Positions 35,008 through 47,654 of a stretch of 64,000 nucleotides of DNA are shown here, in pieces. Position numbers and translations under genes: made by a program. Location: contig NC_061862.1 in the NCBI RefSeq assembly GCF_907164915.1, positions 6,237,473-6,301,472 on the forward strand, given 5' to 3'. The stretch's first letter is position 1; every line of letters begins with the position of its first letter. Origin of the DNA: Impatiens glandulifera (lineage: Eukaryota > Streptophyta > Magnoliopsida > Ericales > Balsaminaceae). The notes under the pieces are model-generated. The model searched no databases. It was not told where the DNA came from and saw only the letters and a list, made by a program, of their open reading frames with translations.

Positions 35008-36409
35008 TCATGATGGAGGTTGCCAAGTTCCTGGTTTAAAGGACAATCCAGATCCTGTTGGCTCGGATATCCTGAAATAAGCCAGAAGATTCATCATTAT
35101 TATTATTTGATGAAAACAAATATACTTCCGTAGCACACCTAAGGATACAGCCAGAACAAAAACAAATGAACTTACCTAGGATATTGTTCTTCATCCTCAG
35201 ACGAGATTTCTGTCTCAATCTTCGACAATTTGGAACCCCTGTACACAAATTTAGCTCAATGTAAGGAAAAAGGAAGTGATTACCAAGTTTTTATATTGTT
35301 TTCCGAGACCAAGTTTTGACATACCTCAAGCCCATACTTGCATCAACTGCTTCCCCGGCTTTATTATCTAAGACAAGCAACATGAACATATTATGCTTAA
35401 ACAGAATTGATATATTACGAAAATTGAGAATTACAAGCGAAAATACATTAAAGGGGAATATTGTAAACATCAGTATCCCCTAAAATCCTATATTGCCTTG
35501 CTCAGTTACAAAGTTCATGAGCTACAATACAAACTTGACTGTACCTTTTGAAGCATTTGGAAATTGTTGAATAAAGCTTTTCAAGTCTGGACCGGTCCCT
35601 TTGCCTATTACACAAATTTTGGGATGAAATAAATGACATGAGGATGAAAGATACAATGCTTGCAAAGAAAGAAGATTAAAAATCTCAAGTAAAGGTTACC
35701 AAGTGTTCTTTTGATTGCTTCTTTGGCTTTCCTTTCCTTTTCTTCTTCCTCCTTCAAAACTAAACATGACAACAAGTTTGAGAATGAATCCTCAATAGAC
35801 CATTATATACTAGATTACTTACTAGCAACATTAAGTTTAACTTGTTCACGCCTTGCCTCCAAATCAGCCATTTCCTGGTAGAAGATAACACAAATGTTTT
35901 TTAAGTAAGATCAACACGAATTGAAAGAACATTCATTCAGTGTTTGTTGTGTTGTGTTGTTTAGTTATACCTCAGGTGTAGGAGCTTTCTTCCTCTGCCC
36001 ATTCAGCCAACATATCCATTCAACTACAACAACAATTGAAGTGAAGTTGTAATTTCTCTCCCAAATTTCAAATCAAAACAGTTCAAAAAAGATTACCAGG
36101 AACAGATGTTGGTTCTTGCTCCCCCTTGAATACAACCCATCTTTTTTCTTTAACTGATCAAATTATTAGACAAAGAGAATGCAAGTTAATAGAGAGATCC
36201 CAAAGGAAAAAACTGAAGATTGAAAAGGGGTTTCAACTGTGTGCAGAAAGAACACGAATGAATCGATGAATCAATAAGAAAAAGAAAACAAATTTACCGA
36301 TTCCATCAATCTCTTCTATCCTGGTGAAGTATCGGTTTCCTGATTTATCGAGTCCGGCGAATGTTCGGTTGATGATGTACCCAGTAAGCTTCGCCCACAA
36401 CTTTGACAT
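35008..36409 (-). CDS. NDUFAF2/NDUFA12-family complex I assembly factor
   Basis: A nine-exon gene coding 187 residues. The exons, in transcript order, are 36298-36409, 36097-36153, 35971-36023, 35823-35874, 35700-35759, 35545-35604, 35325-35367, 35176-35238 and 35008-35071. All introns are GT-AG and every phase fits. The product starts MSKLWAKLTGYIINRTF and has the family core GLDKSGNRYFTR, KEKRWVVFKGE and SVPVEWICWLNGQRKKAPTPEE. An acidic-basic helix (LKEEEEKERKAKEA) and a C-terminal PGTWQPP motif follow. The family comprises the NDUFA12 subunit and its assembly paralogue NDUFAF2 of mitochondrial NADH:ubiquinone oxidoreductase. The length and C-terminal motif favour the NDUFAF2-like (At4g26965-type) plant protein. 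No single exon exceeds 112 bases, so simple frame searches miss the gene. Confidence 0.92.
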
Positions 36410-36414
36410 GTCTT

Positions 36415-37130
36415 CTAGGCGGAATCAATCACAGTCCAGTATACATACGAAACCAATTGAATCAATCAAAGATCGCTAAGTATTGATTTTGATGTCTACT
36501 AGGATGGAGGCTGTAAGCGGTAGGTCGTTTGGACTACGGATGGTGCTCCCCACACGCTTTTCTATTGCCAACGGATCCGGTTCATGGGAAAAAAAAATCC
36601 AATTTAAAGACTTGTTTGATCTTCATTTTTTATTTCCATTTTTTTAACTATTAAATATCACTTAATTTATTAATTAAAATATTAAATTGTTAAAATATTT
36701 GTAAAATAATTTTAAAAAACCTAAATTTTAGTTATTAAAGTCATCAAACAAATAGTAATTCATCTCTTTGAATATTAATTTAGTAATTTGAATGTTTTTT
36801 AAAATTTTGTTGCTTGTAATGAATTATTCTTTAATTTTTCATACTTGTGTTTTATTTTAATAAAATTGATTTTGTTAATTTTTAATTTTTTTTATCAATT
36901 TTGTTTATTATTACAAATTTATGATAGGTAAAAAAAACATTAATAAAAAAGATATATAATAAAATTAAAAAATTAAATATATAAATAAATAAATTATATA
37001 AAAAATTAAATATATAAATTCACCTATATTCAAAGTTTGAGGACCAAATAAAATTGTGAAAAAAAAAATGAGTTTATAAATAGTTTAAACGTATATGATT
37101 TTTGTGAGATAATATGGTGAAAACTCATTA
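36415..37130. other. Promoter side of the complex I factor gene and AT-rich spacer
   Basis: 36415-36590 is moderate in GC and is the likely 5' untranslated region and promoter of the minus-strand gene. 36600-37130 is low-complexity AT sequence with no gene. Confidence 0.6.
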
Positions 37131-37323
37131 GGAGGGGAATTTGATCTAATGACCCTAAAAAGAGGAGTCATTTCAAAAATAATCCTATTAAAATCTATTT
37201 GTAAATATAATTTCTTCTTTTTTAAATTATGACCATTTTATCTTTACTAATATTTTTTTTATTCCCATTACCCTCTTTTCCCTCTCATTTTTTCTCCTCT
37301 CCTTTCTCTCTTCTCATCCGACG

Positions 37324-39660
37324 ATGAAGGACGCCTCCCCCCAACTCCCCAAGCAACGCCGGAGGACGACAACAAGACCCACCTACAACGCCGGAGGACG
37401 AAACAGGTTTCCCGACTGCATCGCCGAACCACGGACGCATGCAATTGTAGACCCAACCAATCAACATCATCGCCATCAAAATGGGTATGTTAATTTCTTT
37501 CATTTCCATTTAGCTGAACACACAATAGCTGAAATAAAATATGAAATATGTTTGGTATGTTTGCAATGCTGTGTGAAAATGTGCACCACGCAAATTGCGA
37601 ACCACGTAATTTGCGTTTGTGTCTCACGCACCACGCAAAATGCATTTGCGTCCCACGCTTCATGCAAAATGCGTTTGCATCCCACGCTCCACGCAAAATG
37701 CCTTTGCGTTCCACGCTCCACGCAAAATGCGTTTGCATCCCACGCACCACACCACGATAATATGGTTTTGTTTAATACACTAACATTTCAATTTGTATCA
37801 ATTGCAGATCCCAATTTATTTGTTAAATGTTTTGTCCTTTATGATGGAGAGTGCAAAAATGATGATGGTGTTAGTTCTTTTGTCTCAAGTTCATGCGTAG
37901 GTGTGACTTTATCCCTAAATACTACATATGACGAATTAACGGACATTGTCTATGATGCTATTCGTGTGGATAAATTGAGATATGATTTAGTGTTCAAAGT
38001 CAAGTATAATTTGGTTTTGAAAACTACTCCTCCTGTTATCCGATATGATAGAGATGTGATGTTATATGTAAAAGAAATTTCGACTTCACCCCACCAGCTT
38101 CGCACTCCTCTGTGTGTCTCTTTAGTAGAGAAATTACTACCTTCACACCCAACTCATGAAAGAATAATACCAGGAGAGGAGGTTCCTCAATTTCCTATAT
38201 TTGAGCATAATGTCACACAAAGTCAAAATGACATACACCATGCAGATGAAGGACAACAAGTCACATGTTTGCTTCCGAGTGAATTGGTTGCTAGTACCCC
38301 TCCTTCTTTTGCATCCCAGCAACCCATCACTTCCCATGTCAGGAGAACATTTAGCCATATTGAGTGGCTTGATTCATTTGAACCAATCGAGATTGAAACA
38401 CATGCTCAATTAATCCTTGAAAGCGGATTGGAAGTAGGTACGTTATTTCAAGAGATGTTTGAAATTCAAAAATTAGTAAAAGAACACGCATGCTCAATTT
38501 TGACGAGGCAAGAGAATGTGAGGCAAGCACCATCATGGGTAATTGGGGAGTGCATCAAACATAAGTACATGGACCATCACCATGACCACATGCCTAAGAA
38601 AATAATATAAGACATGCAGACAAACTATGGGTTTAAGCTGACCTATAATAAGGCTTGGAGGTCTAGGGAAAAAACTTTAATGGCGGTGCGAGGAACTGTG
38701 GAGGATTCCTATGGAAAATTGCCATAATTTGGTGAAGAATAACCCAAGTACCATAACTGACATCCAGACGGATGAGCATGGCCACTTCAGGTATATGTTC
38801 ATGTCCCTAGGCGTCTCAATTAGGGATTTTAGAAATTGTTGTTGTCATGTATTGTGCGTCGATGCTAGTTTTCTTAAGCACAAGGTTGAAGGTCAACTAT
38901 TTGTTGTGATTGCATTGGATGCAAATGAACAACTATATCCCGTTGCTTTTGGCATCGTTGATTCGAAGAATAATAACTCTAGCAATTGGCGTAATCCTAA
39001 ATCTCGTCTTCGTATCTGATAGACACTCAAATATTGACAATGCCTTGTCTGTGGTTTTCTAGAAGCACATCACGGTGCATGAACATACCACATCAAAATG
39101 AATATTATGACCAAATTTAAAACTGATAACTGCCACGTTCAATTTGATATGGCTTCACGCGCATACACAGTGTCACATTTCCATCAGCATTTTGACAAGA
39201 TCAAGGCTAAGGACCCTCGAATTGCTGCCTATCTGAAACAAATAGGACTAAAGAGATGGAATCATGCATTTTTCACTAGTTCGCGATATAGTCAAATGAC
39301 AAGCAATTACGCTGAGAGCTTTAATAGTCAAAGTAAGAATACTAGAAAATATCTCATAACAACATTAGTTGAGTATTTAAGATTCACACTACAAGAATGG
39401 TTTTATAATAAAAGAGTAAAAGCTTCCAACCACACAAAACGTTTATCTCTATATTATGAAAAGTTTTTACGTGAACAAGCCGAGAAAGCCAAATTCTACA
39501 ACATTAATCCGCTTAACCGGTTCGATTTTCATGTGAATGATGGTGAACATGATTTTTAAGTTGACTTCTAAACTCGAACTTATACTTGTAAGGTATTTGA
39601 TATATCTGGTCTTCCTTGTGCACATGCCTTGGATGCTTCTCATTCTTGAAAATTTGTTCC
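37324..39660 (+). pseudogene. mudrA-type MULE transposase, broken
   Basis: The first-exon frame from 37324 is followed by a likely intron (about 37482 to 37806, ending TTGCAG). The open frame then runs to a TAA at 38608. After it come NYGFKLTYNKAWRSREK, then the catalytic-domain stretch SIRDFRNCCCHVLCVDASFLKHK with ALDANEQLYPVAFGIVDS (38800-38975), stops near 39018 and 39061, and later FFTSSRYSQMTSNYAESFN. A SWIM zinc finger YTCKVFDISGLPCAHAL follows near 39580-39630. DVDASFLKH-type and AFGIVDS motifs mark the DDE transposase of MULEs. In a working element it would bind the terminal repeats and cut. Several stops and frameshifts inactivate it. Confidence 0.85.
37570..37755. repeat. Cluster of ACGCAAA/TTTGCGT motifs, left side of the MULE
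   Basis: About ten copies of CCACGCAAAATGC- and TTTGCGTCCCACGC-type words are arranged as roughly 33-bp units in alternating orientation. They fall in the presumed first intron of mudrA. A matching cluster lies at 42600-42745 near the other terminus, and a related one at 49180-49415. Confidence 0.8.
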
Positions 39661-41435
39661 CTATGAGTGTTGCTCAAGGTTAGAGAATGATTGCATGTTT
39701 AATTCTAAGATTGAATTTATATGACTTAAATATCATTTTTCAGGTTTTAATCAACTAAAGCGTGGTAAAACTCCCTGTCAAGGTTAAGAAAGGTCAAACA
39801 CCAAGGTGAGCCTCGTAAGGAATAAAGACGGTGCGGTTCATGTGGCGGTTGAGGCCATAATAGGGCAACATGCTCATCAATGATTCCTACACCATCTACT
39901 GCAAGACAACCTTTGTCACATTCTCTAGAACCTTCACAATTTAGTGCACAACCTTCAAAATCTATTGTACAACCTTTGGCACATTCTCTAGACAATATTT
40001 CTTTTGATTAAATTGTATTGTTTGTTTGGATTGAATCTTAATTGTATTGTTTGTTTGGATTGAATCTCAATTGTATTGTTTGTTTGGATTGTATTGTTTG
40101 TTGAGATAACTTGCCCGACTGATATAATGTTGATTGTAGGGCTTGGGCGTAGGCTTTGGCGTGGTGCGTAGGGCTTGGGCTTAGGCTTGGGCGTGGTGCG
40201 TGTGGCTTGGGCTTGGGCTCCATTAAATCAATATTCTTTTGTTCCTTTATTTCCCCCAATAATGTGCTTATAAGATGTTGATTCTTCTTGATGATCTTGA
40301 TTTCAGTTTTAATCTCATTTACATCCTTTGTCAGCTTATCAAGTTTGACATCATTATAGGCTTGAGACACTCGATTGGGTGCACTAGATATAGAATGGTT
40401 TTATAATAGACATCAGTATTTAAGATTCACACTACAAGAATGGTTTTATAATAGAAGAGTAAAAACTTCCAACCACACAAAACGTTTATCTCCATATTAT
40501 GAAAAGTTTTTACGTGAACAAGCCGAGAATGCCAAATTCTACAACATTAATCCGCTTAACCGATTTGAGTTTCATGTGAATGACGCTGAACATGATTTTC
40601 AAATTGACTTCTAAACTCGAACTTATACTTGTAAGGTATTTGATATATCTGGTCTTCCTTGTGCACATGCCTTGGATGCTTCTCGTTCCTGAAAATTTGT
40701 TCCGTATGAGTGTTGCTCAAGGTTAGAGAATGATTTCATGTTTAATTCTAAGATTGAATTTATATGACTTAAATATCATTTTTCAGGTTTTACTCAACTA
40801 AACCGTAGTAAAACTCCCTGTCATGGTTAAGAAAGGTCAAACAACAAGGTGAGCCTCGTAAGGAATAGAGACGGTGCGGTTCATGTGGCGGTCGAGGCCA
40901 TAATAGGGCAACATGCTCAGCAATGATTCCTACACCATCTATTGCAAGACAACCTTTGTCACATTCTCTAGAACCTTCACAATTTAGGGAACAACCTTCA
41001 CAATCTAGTGCATAACCTTTGGCACATTCTCTAGATAACATTTCTTTTGATTAAATTGTATTGTTTGTTTGGATTGAATCTTAATTGTATTGTTTGTTTG
41101 GATTGAATCTCAATTGTATTGTTTGTTTGGATTGTATTGTATTGTTTGTTGACATAACTTGCCTGACTGATATAATGTTGATTGTAGGGCTTGGGCGTAG
41201 GCTTGGGCGTGGTGCGTAGGGCTTGGGCTTGGGCGTGGTGTGTGTGGCTTGGGCTTGAGCTCCATTAAATCAATATTCTTTTGTTCCTTTATTTCCCTCA
41301 ATAATGTGATTATAAGATGTTGATTCTTCTTGATGATCTTGATTTCAGTTTTAATCTCCTTTACATCATTTGTCAGTTTATCAAGTTTGACATCAGTATA
41401 GGCTTGAGACACTCGATTGGATGCACTAGATATAG
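39373..41435. repeat. Tandem duplication of 1043 bp across the convergent gene ends
   Basis: Unit 1 (about 39373-40397) and unit 2 (about 40416-41435) match with a 1043-base offset; for example CACACTACAAGAATGG occurs at 39385 and 40428. Each contains the transposase C-terminus with its SWIM motif on the plus strand. On the minus strand each carries a coiled-coil-like segment, TDVKLDKLTNDVKEIKTEIK (40038-40370 and 41110-41412). Confidence 0.85.
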
Positions 41436-42540
41436 AATTGTCTTGATTAGTTTGAGAAGTCGACGCAGAAGGGACTGGCCGAGAGCTACTTGACTAGTTT
41501 CATCAGTAAATTTAGGGTTGGGGAGTTGGGGACTAATAAGTCTCCTCTTATTGGCCAGCGGTTTGGGAGTCCTTTCATCTTCTTCATTTTTTCTCTCCTC
41601 CCATCCAATTCAAAGAATTTATCATAAATGTTGCCTCCCATATCTTCAAAGTCCTCCCCAGAGTACTTACTCTTCTCCTCCTCAAACTCATCAATTTTGC
41701 TAAGAACATTGCACTTCTAGAGGGTAGTGAATACCTCCTGGAAGGAATAACTTTTATAGGATGTATAGAGCAATACCATTGGGCTTGTAGGATCTTGTCA
41801 TGTCCTTTTCGCAAATTTGGGGACAAATGTATTGATAAGCTCATAGGTCCACACTTGGAAGGCTAGTGCAAACTCATTTAAAGTATAAGCGACATCACAG
41901 ACGCTTTTCTTCTTCCAGGTTTTCTTCATGGCGATATATAACCCCCAGAGGTGTTACATATCTTTGTCAATACCCTTCAGAGTTGTTCTAAAGGACACAT
42001 GTCCTCCATCATGCGAAAGATTTTCAAACTTACCTTCCTCCTATTATCATCCGTGAACAGATACTGGTAAATGAGGAATATGAGCCCCATCTTCCATGAA
42101 TCCTTCTTATTAAAGCATTCAATGAAAATAGTTTCAACCTCTCTCACTCTAACATCCATTTTACCCTGAAAATATTTACGGACAAGGGGTGGACATTCTT
42201 CAACCTCCATATTTTCCACCAAAGGAAATCTGTCAAAGTTGAGGCCTGTCACCAAGGCATAATCTTTCATTCCCTAGCAAACCTCCTCACCATTAATCAA
42301 GAACCTTATCTCCTTCGAATTTGAGCTAATTTTCCTGATGAACATCTGATGGAGTATGGTTCCTGAGAAAAATATTATCGGGGCTTTGAATAGATACTGG
42401 AATTGGGTCTACAAAGCCCTATCCAAAAGATCATGGTGAGTAAACCTCTCCTTTATCCTTACCAAGCTAGTGCCGATGGATTTTCATGAAACACGACCAG
42501 TAAAATTATTAATAATGGTTTCAGTTGGTGTCATCTGTAA
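41110..42540 (-). pseudogene. DUF1985-type (Ulp1-associated) MULE gene, broken
   Basis: Read on the minus strand from about 42540 (ATGACACCAACTG after a TTTACAG acceptor). Pieces resemble IIFFSGTILHQMFIRKI, EIRFLINGEEVC and MKDYALVTGLNFDRFP (42270), the entry of the DUF1985 domain that precedes Ulp1-type proteases in plant MULEs. VWTYELIN and KILQAQWYCSIHP follow, then a coiled-coil-like tail (41110-41412) duplicated at 40038-40370. Stops interrupt at several places, and no protease catalytic core is seen. DUF1985 assignment is by motif memory, not search. Confidence 0.65.
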
Positions 42541-42599
42541 AGAAACAATTGGTTAGATTAATATCATATACACAATGTCAGATGCAGACCGAGGAAAAA

Positions 42600-42745
42600 T
42601 ACCATTTGTGTGGGGATGCAAAGTGAAAACTACAATTTGCGTACCCTCACAAATTCCATTAGCAATTTGCGTATCCACGCAAATTGCATTCTCGCATTTT
42701 GCATACCCACGCAAATTGCATTTTGCGTACACACGCAAATTTCTT
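42600..42745. repeat. Cluster of ACGCAAA/TTTGCGT motifs, right side of the MULE
   Basis: Repeated CAATTTGCGT and CCACGCAAATTGCATT words in inverted pairs, lying in the presumed first intron of the minus-strand gene. This is the mirror position of the cluster at 37570-37755. Confidence 0.8.
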
Positions 42746-43331
42746 TCAATCCATTTAGAAAAAATGTTCACAAACCATTCAGAAAAACTATTCTTGTGTG
42801 AGACGTAATATACAGATCTCACATCTCACACCATTTCAAACCATTCATTCAACATGCAAAAACTATAGAACTCACTAAAACCCTAAACCATAAAACCCTA
42901 AAAGCCTAAAACCTTTCATACTCAACATGTAAGAGAGGGAGGAGTAGTTGAAAAAAATAAAAACTAATGCGATGGGTGAACGTCGGAGAGTTGGGCTAGC
43001 GGGGGAAGCGTCTGGGGCTTGGCGATCGTCGGGGAGTCGGGCTCGAGAGGAAAGCGTCCGGCGTTGCGCATCCTATGGAGATCATCGGGGATATTAGATT
43101 GTAGTTGGGGGAGTCGGGGAGATGAGAAGGGGAGGGAGAGTAACGGTCGCCGGAGAAGAGAGAAAGAAGAAATGAGAAATGGGGGGAAAAGAGGGTAACG
43201 GGAATAAAAAATATTAGTAAGGGTAAAATGGTTAGAATTTTTAAAAAAAAATTATATTTGCAAATAAATTTTAGTAGGGTTAGTTTTGAGATGACCCCTC
43301 TTTTGAGGGTCATTTGATCAAATTCTCCCAT

Positions 43332-44305
43332 TATAAGGATGAATATATGTGTGAATTGGAGTAAAAATTTTATTTTGAACTTGAAAAGAGATATAGTTTG
43401 AAGGTCTACAACCTTATATCAAACAAGTTCTAAGATCATCAATATCACTAATCTCAAAGGGACAGAGATTTTCTCTATTCTTCTCCAAAAGAAAAATAAA
43501 ATTAAAATTTGTTAGACAAATTTTAGCAAGTTTGAAATGAATTTTATTAAAAAACTGAATTGTCAAATTGGGGTCTTAAGATTTTAGACATATTATTTCA
43601 AACCTCATAAAATGAGGATTTGTTTTCATGAATTCAAACACCGTTAACTTTTTATATTCGTGACTTTATTAATAAATAAAGTATCTATGTCACTAATTAA
43701 TTATCGATTTTAGTGAATTGTGGATTTTGACTAACGATTCTCTGGAATTCGATAGTAAAATTCTCAATTCGCTGAAATTCGGTAGTTAGATAGTGATATA
43801 AATATTTTATTTATTTGTTTATAAATATCACGTAGACATTAAGTTAAAGACATTTGAAACCTTCAAAAATTAAAATCTCAATTTTGTATAACTTTAACAA
43901 TAAGGAGCCGCAAATTGTAAAATTTAATAATAGAGTTCCAAAATTCCAATTAACTCCAATAAAGCCAAAATTTGACAATTCAAAAGTTGTGTGAATTTTT
44001 TTATTGAATTTAAGAAGGATAATTATTAAGAAAATAAGAGTTGATTAAAAGGTCTTCCTAGCTAGATTAATTAACATGATATAGTGTGACAATTTTAAAA
44101 CTATTTCAATTTCCTTGATCAGGTTGCCACTCCCTTGGATATTAATTAACTGGACTAATCAAATATCTTAATTTGCATTAAAAGAACTAATTAATTATGA
44201 AGACTCCATTTACACAATCCCTCGAGGCTTAGTCTATTTTCTAATTTTGGGCGCCATAATTATTTTATTTTCATTATCATTATTGAAAAAATGATTTAGC
44301 TTAAT
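43332..44305. other. Intergenic AT-rich stretch, no gene
   Basis: No coding frame, terminal repeat or gene signal is visible. The text is low in complexity, with many AATTCGGTAG/GAATTC-type words at 43735-43790. Confidence 0.55.
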
Positions 44306-44309
44306 TTTG

Positions 44310-44770
44310 ATGGTGTTCGATCCTAATTATTTTGTTTATGACAGTTTTCTCCGATTTCACCGGTAGTTGATCGGGAATAGAGGAGAATATATTTGTATTT
44401 TTTGTTCCGACTTCACTAAGAAAAATGATAACACAACTAAATATATAATATTATCAATATATTTATTTATTATTCATATTTATAAGAATATTAAATATAT
44501 TTCTTTATAATTTTTAATATATTATATAAAATTATTAATTCATATAATGTTTTTTATTCTTCACGTCTCCAAAGATGAGAAGAGAACATGAAATCTAATA
44601 AATCTCGAGAAAATTGAGCTCGATTAGAGAGTTTTAAAAAATGGTATAAATAGTGTCCCACAAAAATTTTCCAAAACAGAACGGGGCAAGAATGACAGTA
44701 AAAGAAAATCTCCAAAGCAGAATAGGGTGGAGATGGTATGTGCGCCTCACTATCACCCCTAATATTAAAA
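44310..44770. repeat. Dispersed repeat, CACCGGTAGTTGATCGGG type, copy 1
   Basis: It opens GACAGTTTTCTCCGATTTCA, has an AT-only core (44430-44550) and closes with AGAATAGGGTGGAGATGG. A second version lies at 48670-49060, and a more diverged one at 52150-52525. It is probably an old non-autonomous transposon; its ends are not defined. Confidence 0.5.
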
Positions 44771-44859
44771 TGTCAATAACCAGATTAATCGGAAGATACT
44801 TCAAGTCCCAAGAAGTAACTTAAATGTCAAAGATCTTTCATTTCGAACGGTTGATGTAG

Positions 44860-47420
44860 AAAATTCTTGAAATCATGAATTTCATTTTTTCAGCACTAGT
44901 AATTATCATGTCATCCACATAAAGTAAGAGTAAGATATAATATTGATCTGATTTGAACAAAAATAATGCATGATTATAAGAGCTAGATTTGAAACCAGTA
45001 TTGTCAGTGGTGTAGCTAAATTTGGCGAACTACTCCCTGGGAGTTTGTTTGAGACCATAAAGAGTTTTGCGGAGTTTACAAACTTTATTTGGAGGATGAT
45101 CATACATAGGTGGAGGTTGCATATACACTTCTTCTATTAGTTCATCAGATCCATTTGAAATATTTATCATATTTTGCTAGCAGCTACTACAGTGAAGCTA
45201 CAAACCAAGGTCAATCGAGCGATTGGAACAAATATTTCCTCATAATCATTACCACATTTTTTAGTGTATCCTTTAGTAACAATACGATCTTTATATCGTT
45301 CAACAGAACCATTTGATCGTGTCTTAATTTTAAAAACTAATTTCCAACTAACAACATATTTATGAGAAGGTAATCAACCAAGTCCTAAGTTTTTGTCTTG
45401 GTAAGTACTTACAGTTCTTCTATCATTTCTTGTTACCATAAAGGGTTAGAGTTAACCTCACGAAAAATATGAGGCTCATAGAGAGAAAGAGACAATAACT
45501 GAGTATACATGAAAATTACGTAGACGAATATAAGGTTGACTTACACGATTGGTACAACTTAGAGGTGGTGGTAGTGGTGATGGCAGCTAAAGAGATGATT
45601 GAATAATAGGATCAGATGAGGTATGTGGTAGTGGTGACAGATAAAGAGATTCTTGAATGATAGGATTAGTTGAGGTATGAGATGGTGGTGGCAGACAAGG
45701 ATATTTTTGGATTATAGGATCAGATGAGGTATGTGTGGGATCTTTAGATAGACTAATTTGAATTTCAAAAAAATATTTTGAGTGATACTTGAACTCGTAA
45801 CTAAATAAAAATCTAATTTTTCATTATTAACCACTATACTACACACTTCTATGTTAAAATACTAATAAATTTAACTAAAATTCTAATTTGTTTTTATTAA
45901 ATGGGTTGTCTTAGCCTGTAGGCTTGGTGGTCTTACCTTAGGGTCGGTCCTACTACACAAAAAAAAAGTCAGAAAACAAAGATATGGTAGGGTCACAAAA
46001 AATATTCGAATTCGGTGTTCTAATTTTATGTACATATGAAGTTGTAATAAAATAAAACAAACACATCCAAAAACTATGAGTGTATAATTTGGAATCGATT
46101 GAATAGACGTTCAAAATGAGAGATGTTACATATGATAAAAGAAGGAATACAATTAATAGTATAAATAGTGGTGAAAGTTATTTCTCCCTAAAATTTATCG
46201 GGACAAGAGGACAAGATGAGAAGAGCTCGAACAACTTTAAGAATATGTCTACATTTTCGTTCTACCCGACTATTTTGTTAAGAAGTTTCAAGAGAAGATC
46301 TTTGAATAATTGTTCCCTCTTATACTAGAAACTATGAAGTTTGTGTCTTTGTATTCCATGAAAATATTAGTGCACAAAATTTTAGTTTTGGAGAAAAATT
46401 GAGTATGAATCATATTAGCAAAATGAATGTAAATGGAGGACAATTCAGAGCTACTACGCATAAATTAAATCCATGTATAACGAGAAAAATCGTCAATAAA
46501 TATCACATAGTATTTCAAACCACCTATAATATTATGTGGTGCAGGACCCCAATTATCAAATTGAATCATATCAAAATATGTTAAGAAAATAGAATCATTG
46601 GGTAAAAAAGATAAGATGTGTCATTTAGAAAGCTCACAAGAAACACAATCAAAAATTTCGGTCTTAATAGAGTCTAAAAACCACTAAGAATTAAAGAACT
46701 CAAACAATCTGTGATGGATAACCTATTTGAGAGTGCCAAATTTGAGAAATGATAGCTCAAACAAAGGATTGTGATGAAAGAGATAAAGAAGTGAGTTCAA
46801 ACAATCGTTCAACCTTACGTCATACTCCAATGATTTTGTTTGTTTGAAAATCTTACACAACACAACCATTACTAAAAAAAAGTTTAAATCGAGATCACAT
46901 AATTGTCCAACAGAGATAAGATTTAAGGAAAGGTCAGGATAAAAATGTTTTAGGTAAGACAATATAGAAGTTTAAGCGGTTGGTACCAATAGTTTGAACA
47001 TTTAAAGTAGTATAATCAACAATATAAATAACATGTTGAAGAACAATTTTTCTAGTGGATATGAGAAAAGAGGATTCATAAGTCATATGATTACAACATT
47101 CTGAATCAAAAAACCGTGAGGTAGAAGTACTTTGTATGGTAAATAAAACTAGGAATGATAAGATTGGAGAAATATGTAGCATTGTGATCTAGTTGATGTT
47201 TTTGTAAAAGTGATTGAAAATTTTTAAGGGAGAATTTGGAAGAAAAAAATTCAATGAAATAAATGTGACAACAACAATGATTGAGAATGGAGATTGGAAG
47301 ATTTGTCCCTTAAATGTGCTCAAACAAGATTCAAATAAAGGAGTTTTTGTGATAGTAACAATGCAAATAATTTCGCTAAAATGTAGTAAAAAATAATAAA
47401 AAAAAGAAGAAACATGCATA
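44860..47420 (-). pseudogene. Degenerate Copia pol region (minus strand)
   Basis: From right to left on the minus strand: protease-like FDSECCNHMT (near 47100) and PDLSLNLISVGQLCDL (near 46930). Then integrase IQFDNWGPAPHNIIGG with YYVIFIDDFS (46490-46570), and reverse transcriptase [34 protein letters not shown] with LLLYVDDMIIT (44900-45130). Many stops and frameshifts break it and no LTRs were found. Three tandem units of about 75 bp built on GATCAGATGAGGTATG-like words lie in the integrase-RT linker (45560-45735). Confidence 0.8.
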
Positions 47421-47654
47421 AATCATAAACGGTCAACAAAAACTTAGAGCATCAACTTTTATAATTTATACCATATAAGAAGAGAGAATAATATTGTGTA
47501 TATATTTAAGATAATAAAAATATATATAATTGATTGAAATAATATTATTTAAATAAGAGATTGAAGAACTCTTGCAACAACAAAAAAAAAATATATATAT
47601 ATATATATATAATGTTTATCAAAATTTTAGTAGGAGCCATATATTATGAATAGA

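Larger units (their letters stand above)
37134..43329. mobile_element. Mutator-like element with mudrA and DUF1985-type genes
   Basis: Long terminal inverted repeats of about 190 bases start GGGGAATTTGATCTAATGACCC at 37134 and, inverted, GGGAGAATTTGATCAAATGACC at 43329. They run through TTTGTAAATATAATTT, ACTAATATTTTTT and CATTACCCTCTTTTCCC. Inside are a decayed mudrA transposase (+) and a decayed DUF1985-type gene (-) pointing at each other. That content is typical of plant MULEs of the Kaonashi kind, which carry a Ulp1-like protease gene. The flanks TCATTAGGA and ATTATAAGG only partly agree, so the 9-bp duplication is not clean. Confidence 0.85.
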
